Below, in pieces: positions 1 to 9,218 of a stretch of DNA of 64,000 bases. The stretch spans positions 558,001-622,000 of the forward strand of contig NZ_BEWB01000003.1 in assembly GCF_003112555.1 (NCBI RefSeq). Direction: 5' to 3'. A program made the translations under genes and the position numbers. The notes below the pieces were generated by a model. It saw nothing but the letters and a program-made list of their open reading frames with translations, had not been told where the DNA came from and searched no databases. Source of the stretch: Streptomyces coelicoflavus. GTDB taxonomy: Bacteria; Actinomycetota; Actinomycetes; Streptomycetales; Streptomycetaceae. Numbering within the stretch: position 1 is the first letter of the stretch; each line of letters begins with the position of its first letter.

Positions 1-677
1 CCAACGAGCCGGTCCTGGACACGCCGCCGCCCGACCCGGCGCTGGTGAACAGCCCGGTCGCCGTCAACGCCAAGCGCTCCATCGTCAAGGTCATGGGCAC
101 CGCCCCCGACTGCGGCAAGGTCCTCGAGGGCACCGGTTTCGTCTTCGCCGACCGCCGCGTCATGACCAACGCCCATGTCGTGGGCGGCGTCGACGAGCCC
201 ACGGTGCAGATAGGCGGCGAGGGCCGGAAGTACGACGCGACGGTCGTCCTCTACGACTGGCGGCGCGACATCGCCGTACTGGACGTGCCGGATCTGGACG
301 CGCCCGCACTGCGGTTCACGGACGAGGACGAGGATGCGGAGCGCAACGACGGCGCGATCGTCGCCGGCTTCCCGGAGAACGGGGCGTACGACGTCCGCGC
401 CGCCCGGGTGCGCGGGCGCATCACCGCCAACGGCCCGGACATCTACCACCGCGACACCGTCCGCCGGGACGTCTACTCCCTGTTCGCGACCGTCCGTCAG
501 GGCAACTCGGGCGGCCCGCTGCTGACGCCGGAGGGCGAGGTGTACGGCGTGGTCTTCGCCAAGTCCCTCGACGACCCGGACACCGGTTACGCGCTCACCG
601 CGGACGAGATCCGCGACGACATCAGCGAGGGACGCACCGCGAGTCAGCAGGTGGACAGCGACAGCTGCGCCCTCTAG
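1..677 (+). CDS. MarP-like membrane-anchored serine protease, C-terminal part (5' end outside window)
   Basis: The reading frame is open from base 3 to the stop at 675-677, so the start lies upstream of the window. What is visible is a trypsin-like S1 protease fold. The catalytic His codon is at 174-176 in an NAHVV context, the Asp at 267-269 in RRDIAV, and the Ser at 507-509 in QGNSGGP. The family resemblance is to actinobacterial MarP proteases, which carry an N-terminal CvpA-like four-helix membrane domain followed by a periplasmic protease and protect against acid and oxidative stress. The membrane part would lie before the window, so that assignment is inference. A Pro-rich linker opens the visible part. 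The protein ends in a Cys two residues from a Leu C-terminus, and a second Cys lies before the His motif; in the family such cysteines can form a disulfide. A short GC-rich hairpin (678-693) follows the stop. Protease class is certain, subfamily likely. Confidence 0.85.
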   Translation, partial: NEPVLDTPPPDPALVNSPVAVNAKRSIVKVMGTAPDCGKVLEGTGFVFADRRVMTNAHVVGGVDEPTVQIGGEGRKYDATVVLYDWRRDIAVLDVPDLDAPALRFTDEDEDAERNDGAIVAGFPENGAYDVRAARVRGRITANGPDIYHRDTVRRDVYSLFATVRQGNSGGPLLTPEGEVYGVVFAKSLDDPDTGYALTADEIRDDISEGRTASQQVDSDSCAL

Positions 678-1045
678 CCGCGCGTCCGCGCGGTGTCGGG
701 GCGAGTTGTCTCAGGTCCGTGGATGGCGCAGGCGTACGGAGACCCAGCGGGCCCGGCGGCGCAGAATGCGCGGAATGCCCACCCGTAGGTCCGCACCCGC
801 GAGTTGCGGGGTGCCGTCGCGTCGGTGGGTACTGCTCACGCCGCTCGTGGAGCGGCCGTCGCGTGCTACGTCACTGTAGTCGTGCGTCCAGCCCATACCC
901 GGACGTGTGCCCCCGCCCCAAGGTCGATAACCGTTCCCGGGGCCCTCAATTGGCCTATGCGCCGGGCAAGTGGCCGTTCATAGGACGAGCGGTCCGGTTC
1001 GGATACCGGGCGCGTTCGTTCGGTGACTGATCGCCTACGTTTCGG
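678..1045. other. Intergenic region between convergent protease and hydrolase genes
   Basis: This 368-bp gap lies between two convergent genes. It holds a compact hairpin directly after the protease stop (ccgcgcg at 678-684 against cgcgcgg at 687-693), which may serve as terminator. The rest has no clear gene. A 61-codon minus-strand ORF (711-896) is listed separately with low confidence. Confidence 0.5.
711..896 (-). CDS. Possible small Arg-rich protein (hypothetical, 61 aa)
   Basis: This is an ATG-started ORF in an otherwise gene-free gap. About four fifths of its third codon positions are G or C. That is lower than in the surrounding genes but higher than in its own first and second positions, which is the direction expected for coding Streptomyces DNA. 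The product would be basic, with a run of Arg residues in its second half, and has no signal peptide or membrane segment. No convincing ribosome binding site precedes the ATG. I do not recognise a family. It could equally be a chance ORF. Confidence 0.25.
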   Translation of the reverse strand: MGWTHDYSDVARDGRSTSGVSSTHRRDGTPQLAGADLRVGIPRILRRRARWVSVRLRHPRT

Positions 1046-2020
1046 TCATCGGTCGGGTTCGGGATCCTTCAGCCAGTTGATCAGTTCGGTCGAGAAGGCG
1101 ACCGGATCCTCTTCGTGCGGGAAGTGCCCGAGCCCGTCGAACAGCCTCCAGCGGTACGGCGCTTCGACGTACTGCCCCGACCCGGCGGCGCTCCGCGTCC
1201 GCATCACGGGGTCGAGCGAACCGTGCAGATGCAGGGTCGGCACCCGCACCGGCCGCTTCATCCGGCGGTAGAACTGGATGCCGTCCGGACGGGCCAGGGA
1301 ACGCACCAGCCAGCGGTACGGCTCGACCGAGCAGTGCGCCGTGGAGGGGATGCACATGGCACGCCGGTACGCCGTCACAGCCTCGTCGTCGAGGAGGCGC
1401 GGTCCGGACCAGTCGTGGAGCAGCCGGCCCACCAGCGCGCCGTCGTCCGCGGTCAGCTGACGCTCCGGCACCCAGGGGCGCTGGAAGCCCCAGATGTAGG
1501 AACCCGCCCGGCTCTGGCGGACGTCGCCGAGCATGGCCGAGCGCCAGCGGCGGGGATGCGGCATCGAGGACACCGCGAGCCGGCGTACGAGCTTGGGCCG
1601 CATCGCGGCGGCCGTCCAGGCCAGGTAGCCGCCGAGGTCGTGACCGACCAGTGCGGCGTCCGGCTCGCCCAGGGAGCGGACCACGCCGGTGATGTCGAGC
1701 GCGAGGCCGGCGGGATCGTAGCCGCGCGGGGTGCGGTCGCTGCCGCCGACGCCGCGCAGGTCCATGGCGACGGCGCGGAAACCGGCGTCGGCGAGCGCCG
1801 TCAGCTGGTGCCGCCAGGTCCACCAGAACTGCGGGAAGCCGTGCAGCAGCAGCACCAGCGGGCCGTCGCCCAGCTCGGCGATGTGGAAGCGGGCGCCGTT
1901 GGCCGCGACATCCCGGTGGGTCGGCTCGGGTCCGCCCGGGATGCCGAGCCGTACGACCGAGGTGGGGTTGGGGTGCTGCGGCGAGGGGGATTGCCCCGAA
2001 GGGGTGGTGGAGCCCGTCAT
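1046..2020 (-). CDS. Alpha/beta hydrolase, epoxide-hydrolase-like
   Basis: This 324-residue protein has the standard alpha/beta-hydrolase layout. The oxyanion-hole motif HGFPQFWW is near residue 60. The nucleophile elbow is GHDLGG with Asp in the nucleophile position, the acid lies in HGSLDPVM, and the catalytic His in GHFPHEEDP. An Asp nucleophile together with HGFP is typical of soluble epoxide hydrolases and haloalkane dehalogenases rather than esterases. No signal peptide is visible, so it is probably cytoplasmic. Its ATG (2018-2020) overlaps the stop of the upstream holin-like gene (2017-2019), so the two are probably translationally coupled. With nhaA they form a three-gene minus-strand unit. 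The natural substrate cannot be read from the sequence. Confidence 0.9.
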   Translation of the reverse strand: MTGSTTPSGQSPSPQHPNPTSVVRLGIPGGPEPTHRDVAANGARFHIAELGDGPLVLLLHGFPQFWWTWRHQLTALADAGFRAVAMDLRGVGGSDRTPRGYDPAGLALDITGVVRSLGEPDAALVGHDLGGYLAWTAAAMRPKLVRRLAVSSMPHPRRWRSAMLGDVRQSRAGSYIWGFQRPWVPERQLTADDGALVGRLLHDWSGPRLLDDEAVTAYRRAMCIPSTAHCSVEPYRWLVRSLARPDGIQFYRRMKRPVRVPTLHLHGSLDPVMRTRSAAGSGQYVEAPYRWRLFDGLGHFPHEEDPVAFSTELINWLKDPEPDR

Positions 2021-2505
2021 GAGGACGAGCGTGCCACAGCCTCGATCGCTTCGGGGGACCGGTCCGCGGGCAGTTCCGGGCGCGGGTGCGGCTTGGCGTT
2101 CTGGAGCACACCGGCCGACTGCTTCACCGAGGCGGCGACCTTCTGGGGGCCGCGGCCCTTCTTGGCCTTCTTCGCGAAGACGATGCCGATCAGCGCGAGG
2201 AGGCCGGCGATCAGGACGTTGGCCGCGAAGGAGAGCAGGAAGCAGACCGCCAGGTTCCAGTGGCTCCAGGTCCGGATGCCGTAGGCCAGCGCGAAGCTCA
2301 GCATCGGCAGCGAGAACACCAGGAGCAGGCCCGCGGCGGAGAACGCGCCGCCCGCCGTCGCCCCCCGCTTGACGTCCTGCTTCAGCTGCGCCTTCGCCAG
2401 TGCGATCTCGTCGTGCACGAGCGCCGACATGTCGGTGGTCGCCGAGGCGAACAGCTGGCCGATGCTGCGTTCGGTGCCGACCGGGCTGCCGTCGGGTGCG
2501 CTCAT
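2017..2505 (-). CDS. Holin-like small membrane protein (phage holin / DUF1469-type family)
   Basis: I place the start at the ATG at 2503-2505, preceded by GAGGGAG. This gives 162 residues; a longer frame upstream would add 29 atypical residues. The protein has a polar N-terminus, then a stretch rich in Asp, Glu and Lys (residues about 25-50). Two hydrophobic segments (about 60-85 and 95-120) follow, separated by a short loop with the conserved-looking WSHWNLA turn, and then a basic, disordered tail. This is the layout of the actinobacterial 'phage holin family' proteins, which are chromosomal housekeeping genes of unknown role in Streptomyces and not evidence of a prophage. It lies 64 bp after nhaA and overlaps the hydrolase start by ATGA. 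Confidence 0.8.
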   Translation of the reverse strand: MSAPDGSPVGTERSIGQLFASATTDMSALVHDEIALAKAQLKQDVKRGATAGGAFSAAGLLLVFSLPMLSFALAYGIRTWSHWNLAVCFLLSFAANVLIAGLLALIGIVFAKKAKKGRGPQKVAASVKQSAGVLQNAKPHPRPELPADRSPEAIEAVARSSS

Positions 2506-2569
2506 CGCGGTCTCCCTCTTCTGCTGGCTCGTCTGAGTACGGTTCCGTCTTTTGTACCGTCTCGTCAGA

Positions 2570-3994
2570 TCATGCCGGACGGTCGTCCTCATCGCCTGCC
2601 CCGCCCGTCACTTCGGCAAGCCGCGCCGACTGCATCTCCTCGGCGATCCGGCGGTGCTCGGCGGCCTTCTTCTCGTGGAGGGCGGCCATGCGCAGGTGGT
2701 ACGCGGGGTCGTCCTCCTCGTAGATGTCCGGGACGCCGCTGAGGTCGTCGTCGCGCTCCTCCTCCGCGACCAACCCCCGGTACTTCGCGTTGCGTACCTT
2801 CAGCAGCACCGTCGCCAGCGCCGCCGCGATCAGCGATCCGGACAGGACGGCGGCCTTGACCTCGTCGGTCATCGCCGCGTCGCCGTCGAAGGCCAGCTCG
2901 CCGATGAGCAGCGAGACGGTGAACCCGATGCCGGCCAGGGTCGCCACCGCGAACACGTCGGCCCACTGGAGGTCGTCGCTGAGCGATGCCCTGGTGAAAC
3001 GCGAGGTCAGCCAGGTGCCGCCGAAGATGCCCAGCGTCTTGCCGACGACGAGCCCGAGCACGACGCCGAGCGTCTCCGGCTTGGTGAACACATCGGCCAG
3101 CGCCCCGCCCGAGATGGCCACCCCCGCGCTGAACAGCGCGAACAGGGGCACGGCCAGGCCCGCCGACAGCGGGCGCACGAGGTGCTCGACGTGCTCGCCG
3201 GGGGAGTGCTCCTCGCCCTCGCGCGTGTGGCAGCGCAGCATCAGGCCCATGGCGACACCGGCGATGGTGGCGTGGATGCCGCTGTTGTACATCAGGCCCC
3301 AGATCACCAGGCCGAGCGGAACGTACACGTACCAGCCGCGTACGCCCTTGCGCAGCAGCAGCCAGAACACGGCCAGGCCCACGGCCGCGCCGCCCAGCGC
3401 GGCGAAGTTCAGGGTGTCGGTGAAGAAGACGGCGATGATCAGGATGGCGAACAGGTCGTCGACGACGGCGAGCGTCAGCAGGAACGCGCGCAGGGCGCTC
3501 GGCAGCGACGTGCCGATGACGGCGAGCACGGCGAGCGCGAAGGCGATGTCGGTGGCGGTCGGCACGGCCCAGCCGGACAGCGAACCGCCGCCCGCGGTGG
3601 CGGTGACCGTGTAGACGATCGCCGGTACGGCCATGCCGCACAGCGCCGCCACCACCGGGAGCGCGGCGGCCTTGGGGTCCTTGAGGTCACCGGCGACCAG
3701 TTCGCGTTTGAGCTCGATGCCGGCGACGAAGAAGAAGACCGCGAGGAGTCCGTCGGCGGCCCAGTGCGCCACCGACAGGTTCAGACCGAGGGCCTCGGGG
3801 CCGAAGTGGAAGTGGCTGACGCTCTCGTAGCTGTCGTGGAGCGCCGGTATGTTCGCCCACACCAGGGCGGTGACCGCGGCGACCAGCAGCAGAACGCCGC
3901 CGACGGTCTCGGTACGCAGCGCGTCCGCGATGTAGGTGCGCTCCGGGAGGGACAGCCGTCCGAAGGCCTTGCGGGGGGTGCGGGGCGCGGTCAC
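2570..3994 (-). CDS. nhaA: Na+/H+ antiporter NhaA
   Basis: This 474-residue membrane protein exchanges external protons for internal sodium and supports pH and salt homeostasis. About eleven hydrophobic segments are visible. So are the hallmark stretches of NhaA: GIELKRE near the N-terminus, the paired acidic residues in VVDDLFAILIIAVFF (the ion-binding Asp-Asp), and a TATDIAFALAV segment. The C-terminus is a long charged cytoplasmic tail (about 70 residues, many Glu/Arg/His) not needed for transport in the enterobacterial protein. I chose the GTG at 3992-3994 because GGAGG lies nine bases upstream; the longer ATG frame (to 4033) adds 13 unlikely residues. A GATCTTGA direct repeat at 4063-4082 may be an operator. 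The gene heads an apparent operon with the holin-like and hydrolase genes. Confidence 0.93.
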   Translation of the reverse strand: MTAPRTPRKAFGRLSLPERTYIADALRTETVGGVLLLVAAVTALVWANIPALHDSYESVSHFHFGPEALGLNLSVAHWAADGLLAVFFFVAGIELKRELVAGDLKDPKAAALPVVAALCGMAVPAIVYTVTATAGGGSLSGWAVPTATDIAFALAVLAVIGTSLPSALRAFLLTLAVVDDLFAILIIAVFFTDTLNFAALGGAAVGLAVFWLLLRKGVRGWYVYVPLGLVIWGLMYNSGIHATIAGVAMGLMLRCHTREGEEHSPGEHVEHLVRPLSAGLAVPLFALFSAGVAISGGALADVFTKPETLGVVLGLVVGKTLGIFGGTWLTSRFTRASLSDDLQWADVFAVATLAGIGFTVSLLIGELAFDGDAAMTDEVKAAVLSGSLIAAALATVLLKVRNAKYRGLVAEEERDDDLSGVPDIYEEDDPAYHLRMAALHEKKAAEHRRIAEEMQSARLAEVTGGAGDEDDRPA

Positions 3995-4062
3995 GAGGGA
4001 GAACCTCCGGTGGGTGGGCAGCACTAAACACATGCCGACCAGACTTCCCGGCGCACCATGAG

Positions 4063-4082
4063 GATCTTGAACTAGATCTTGA
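4063..4082. promoter_or_regulatory. Direct repeat upstream of nhaA, possible operator
   Basis: Two exact copies of GATCTTGA (4063-4070 and 4075-4082) are spaced 12 bp start to start, in an unusually A/T-rich patch about 70-90 bp upstream of the nhaA start. Paired direct repeats at roughly one helical turn are typical of regulator binding sites. The binding protein is unknown. Confidence 0.3.
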
Positions 4083-4133
4083 TGAGTCTCCTACTTCTCC
4101 CCAGCTTACCCGGGCCCCGGTTCTCCCACCGGG

Positions 4134-4172
4134 CGAGGGCACCCGGCACGTGCGCGACGCCGGGTGCCCTCG
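4134..4172 (-). terminator. Hairpin terminator downstream of acs
   Basis: A perfect 14-bp inverted repeat (4134-4147 against 4159-4172, starting CGAGGGCACCCGGC) has an 11-nt loop and begins 12 bases after the acetyl-CoA synthetase stop. The U-tract is weak, as is common in Streptomyces. It separates acs from nhaA. Confidence 0.75.
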
Positions 4173-4183
4173 GTGTCCGTGGC

Positions 4184-6139
<1,956 letters not shown>

Positions 6140-6225
6140 GACATCTCCCTTTCTCAGGGTTGTCCGTTGTGTCCCAGGCCACAGCTCATCAGACCCGGGG
6201 GGCCGATGACAAGGGTCGACGGGCA

Positions 6226-6241
6226 AATGGTTTAGACCTGT
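6226..6241. promoter_or_regulatory. DasR (dre)-like operator upstream of acs
   Basis: The minus strand reads ACAGGTCTAAACCATT. This matches the published DasR responsive element consensus ACTGGTCTAGACCACT at 13 of 16 positions, including the whole GGTCTA-ACC core. It lies about 90 bp upstream of the acs start. DasR is the GntR-family repressor of amino-sugar uptake and catabolism in Streptomyces. Confidence 0.45.
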
Positions 6242-6277
6242 TGTGGTCGCCGTCCGCCCGCGGTGTCTCCTTCGTGG

Positions 6278-6317
6278 CTTCGTGGTCCGTGGTCACTCGT
6301 ACCCACGGACCACGAAG
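6278..6317 (-). terminator. Hairpin terminator between SulP-CA gene and acs
   Basis: A perfect 15-bp inverted repeat (6278-6292 CTTCGTGGTCCGTGG against 6303-6317) encloses a 10-nt loop, 130 bp after the stop of the SulP-carbonic anhydrase gene and upstream of acs. It could act on both strands. Confidence 0.7.
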
Positions 6318-6401
6318 GCGCGGGGTTCAGCGTGTGTAACGCCGCTCACACCGGCCCGCGCCTCGGCGCTCCCGGGACCGCCGCTCGGACGGTCGGGTGG
6401 C

Positions 6402-6457
6402 CAGACAGCCAGACAGCCAGACAGCCAGGCAGTCGGGCAGTCAGGCGGTCAGGCGGT
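6402..6457. repeat. 8-bp tandem repeat overlapping the end of the SulP-CA gene
   Basis: Seven consecutive 8-bp units run from 6402 to 6457. The first three are CAGACAGC, then variants CAGGCAGT, CGGGCAGT, CAGGCGGT, CAGGCGGT, with a partial unit after them. The array starts in the intergenic region and runs into the last codons (stop at 6449-6451) of the gene on the minus strand. Unit number is likely variable between strains. Confidence 0.85.
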
Positions 6458-8959
6458 CAGGTCAGTGGTCGGCACCAGCGCGAACACGCCGCCCTCGGCG
6501 TCCTCGGACAGCAGGTACGACTGGGCCTCGCCGACGTGGAAGTACATGCCGTGCAGCTCCAGGTCGCCGGCGCGCAGTGACCGGGCCACCGAATCGTGGG
6601 CACGCAGGTGCTCCAGCTGCTGGACGACGTTGGCCAGGCACAGCCGCTCCACCGCGTCGACGGGTCCGCGTCCGGCCAGCAGGGGGCGGGAGCGACCGGC
6701 CTCGTGCCCCTGCTCCGGCTCCGGCTCGTTCGCGTGCGCGTCCAGGTCCGGCAGGGCGCGCTCCAGGCTGGGCAGCCCGTGCCGCAGCCACCGCTGGAGG
6801 GGCGTGCGCGCGCCCCCGTGTTCGGCGCCGAGCAGCGCTTGCATCGCCCCGCACCCGGAGTGCCCGCACACCGTGATGGACCGCACCTTCAGTACGTCCA
6901 CGGCGTACTCGATCGCCGCGGCCACCGAGTCGTCGCCGCTCTCCTCGCCGGGCAGCGGCACGAAGTTGCCGACGTTGCGCACCACGAAGAGGTCGCCGGG
7001 ACCACTGGAGGTGATCATCGACGTGACCACCCGTGAGTCGGCGCAGGTCAGGAAGAGCTGGGAGGGCTGCTGCCCCTCCCGGGCCAGCCGCGCCAGCTCA
7101 CGGCGCATCAGCGGGCCGGTGTTGCGGTGGAAGGCACTGATGCCACGGGCGAGCTCGTGTCCGGTGGGTCCGTCCGCGGCACCGGACGCACCTGGTGGAT
7201 GTGGTGCACCCGGTGCACCCGCCGTGTCTCTTGTCTCTCTTGTGCCGGGCGCGTTCGGGCCGGTCGCGGTGCCGAGGGTCCCGTCGGCGGATCCGTCGGT
7301 GGTTGCCTGCCCGCGCGCGCCGGGTGGTGGGGTCTTCGGCGGGCGTTCGCACTGGTGGTTGCGCCAGGGCGTCCAGGGACGGCAGCGGCAGCCGTCCTCC
7401 TCGGCCGGTTCGGAGATCCGGGTGCCGGGCCGGCGGCCGGTGATGTCGACGGCGCCGCCTTGCGCGGTGTGTGTCTTCTGCCAGTCCTGCAGCGTCTCGT
7501 ACGCCGCGTGGTCCATGAACGACCCGTCCAGCTCCACGGCGGCGTCCGCCCCCGGGGGAACCTGGTGCAGGACCCGGCTGAGACGCGGCACGGCGAGGAA
7601 CGTCAACTGGCCGCGTACGTGTACGTAGTGGACTCCTTCCACGTGGTCGTGGGTGATCCGGGTGCGGGTGAGGCGGTGCAGGGCGACGCCCACGGCGACG
7701 GCGATGCCCAGCGCGACGCCCTCCAGGACGCCGAGGAACACCACACCGAAGGTGGTGACCGCGTAGACCAGCACCTCACGGTGGCGGGTCACCGTGCGAA
7801 TGTGGTTCAGCGAGACCATCTTGAGGCCGACGGCCATGACCAGGGCGGCGAGCGAGGCGAGCGGGATGAGCTCCAGGGCCGGGACCATCAGCAGCGCGGC
7901 GATCACTACGAGAACGCCGTGCAGCATCGTGGAGTTCCGGCTGACGGCACCCGCCGCCACATTCGCGGAACTGCGCACGGCCACACCGGCGATGGGCAGC
8001 CCGCCCAGCGACCCGGAGACGATGTTGGCGGCACCCTGACCGAGCAGTTCGCGGTCGAGGTTGGAGCGCTTGACGTGGCCGGCCGGTGCGGGCCGGGCGG
8101 TGACCAGCTTGTCCACGGCGACCGCGCCGAGAAGGGACTGCACGCTGCACACCAGCGTGGTGGTCAGGACGGCGGCGAGCAGGCCGAGTACCGGCCCGTC
8201 GGGCAGCGTGGCCAGGGCGTGGCTGCTCCAGGACGGCAGGTCGACCTTGGGCAGGAGAAGCCCGGTGAAGGAGGCGACCGCGGTGGCACCGGCGACGGCG
8301 ATCAGGGCGGCGGGCAGCTTGCCCAGCAGCGCACCGGCCCGGCCGGGGACGCGGGGCCAGAGCAGCAGCAGGGTCAGGGTCAGCACGCTCACGGCGAGGT
8401 CGGCGGGGTGGAGATTCGCCAACTGGGCGGGAAGCGCGACCAGGTTGTCGGGCACGGAGCTCTGGGGGGTGCCGCCGAGGACGATGTGCAGCTGCGCGAC
8501 GGCGATGGTGACACCGATGCCGGCGAGCATGCCGTGCACGATGGCGGGGCTCACGGCGAGCGCCGAGCGCGCCACGCGCAGGCAGCCGAGGCCCAGTTGG
8601 GCGAGCCCGGCCAGGATGGTGATGGCGCAGGTCGTGCGCCATCCGTAGCGCTGGATCAGGTCGGCGGTGACCACGGTGAGACCGGCGGCGGGGCCGCTGA
8701 CCTGGAGCGGGCAGCCGCCGATCCGTCCGGCGACGATCCCGCCCACCGCGGCGGCGACGAGGCCGGCCTGCAGGGGGGCGCCGGTGGCGAGGGCGATGCC
8801 CAGGGAGAGGGGCAGGGCGATCAGGAAGACCGCGATCGCGGCCGAGACGTCGGCGCCCGCGAGGCGGAAGCGCCGGGGGCCGCCGGGCGGCGGGCTGTGG
8901 GGTGGATGGATGTGCTTGGTCCGGGCCGAGTCGGCGCGGGCGGGGACGCAGGCTGACAT
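6449..8959 (-). CDS. SulP-family anion transporter fused to beta-carbonic anhydrase
   Basis: This 836-residue fusion probably imports an inorganic anion, plausibly bicarbonate or sulfate, and interconverts CO2 and bicarbonate at the inner membrane face. Residues about 35-430 form the SulP membrane domain with about ten to twelve helices and a conserved GPAAGLTVV stretch. Residues about 435-500 resemble a STAS-type cytoplasmic domain. A low-complexity Pro/Gly/Thr linker covers about 515-600. The C-terminal 230 residues are a beta-carbonic anhydrase with Zn ligands Cys639 (in TCADSRV, with the Asp641/Arg643 dyad), His700 and Cys703 (in CGHSGCGAM). The ATG has AGGAGT eight bases upstream. Three GAGTAA elements precede the gene. 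Transporter-anhydrase fusions are known in actinobacteria; anion specificity is not visible. Confidence 0.92.
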   Translation of the reverse strand: MSACVPARADSARTKHIHPPHSPPPGGPRRFRLAGADVSAAIAVFLIALPLSLGIALATGAPLQAGLVAAAVGGIVAGRIGGCPLQVSGPAAGLTVVTADLIQRYGWRTTCAITILAGLAQLGLGCLRVARSALAVSPAIVHGMLAGIGVTIAVAQLHIVLGGTPQSSVPDNLVALPAQLANLHPADLAVSVLTLTLLLLWPRVPGRAGALLGKLPAALIAVAGATAVASFTGLLLPKVDLPSWSSHALATLPDGPVLGLLAAVLTTTLVCSVQSLLGAVAVDKLVTARPAPAGHVKRSNLDRELLGQGAANIVSGSLGGLPIAGVAVRSSANVAAGAVSRNSTMLHGVLVVIAALLMVPALELIPLASLAALVMAVGLKMVSLNHIRTVTRHREVLVYAVTTFGVVFLGVLEGVALGIAVAVGVALHRLTRTRITHDHVEGVHYVHVRGQLTFLAVPRLSRVLHQVPPGADAAVELDGSFMDHAAYETLQDWQKTHTAQGGAVDITGRRPGTRISEPAEEDGCRCRPWTPWRNHQCERPPKTPPPGARGQATTDGSADGTLGTATGPNAPGTRETRDTAGAPGAPHPPGASGAADGPTGHELARGISAFHRNTGPLMRRELARLAREGQQPSQLFLTCADSRVVTSMITSSGPGDLFVVRNVGNFVPLPGEESGDDSVAAAIEYAVDVLKVRSITVCGHSGCGAMQALLGAEHGGARTPLQRWLRHGLPSLERALPDLDAHANEPEPEQGHEAGRSRPLLAGRGPVDAVERLCLANVVQQLEHLRAHDSVARSLRAGDLELHGMYFHVGEAQSYLLSEDAEGGVFALVPTTDLTA

Positions 8960-8997
8960 GTTCCCGACTCCTGAGATCCGTTCGATTCGATTACAGC

Positions 8998-9059
8998 GAG
9001 TAAATAGAGAGTAATTCAGAGTAAAGAAGAGGCATAGGTTTTTAGCGCGAATGGAGTAA
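8998..9059. promoter_or_regulatory. Phased GAGTAA repeats in a divergent A/T-rich promoter region
   Basis: GAGTAA occurs at 8998-9003, 9009-9014, 9019-9024 and 9054-9059. The first three are spaced 11 and 10 bp, one helical turn each. They lie 40-100 bp upstream of the SulP-carbonic anhydrase start (minus strand) and 160-220 bp upstream of the deacetylase-like lipoprotein start (plus strand), in a patch far richer in A/T than the surroundings. This looks like an array of binding sites for one regulator. Confidence 0.4.
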
Positions 9060-9218
9060 CGGCCCGGGTATTGGAGTGAATCAGTTATTTCATCGGCTTG
9101 TCGTACTAATTCCTTCTCATTTCCGTGTCACCTTGACGGCGCTGACGGCACGGCCCGGCTCAGCACCCGACATCGCCTCGTCGGCGTTGACCCGAGAGAA
9201 GGAAGAAGGTGGGCGGAC

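Noticed and set aside
719..1030. 103-codon plus-strand ORF after the protease gene
   Set aside because: Cys/Arg/Gly-rich with no coding bias in its frame and no ribosome binding site.
2017..2505. Holin-like gene as evidence of a prophage
   Set aside because: No other phage gene is nearby. The family is a chromosomal housekeeping type in actinobacteria and here is coupled to a hydrolase gene.
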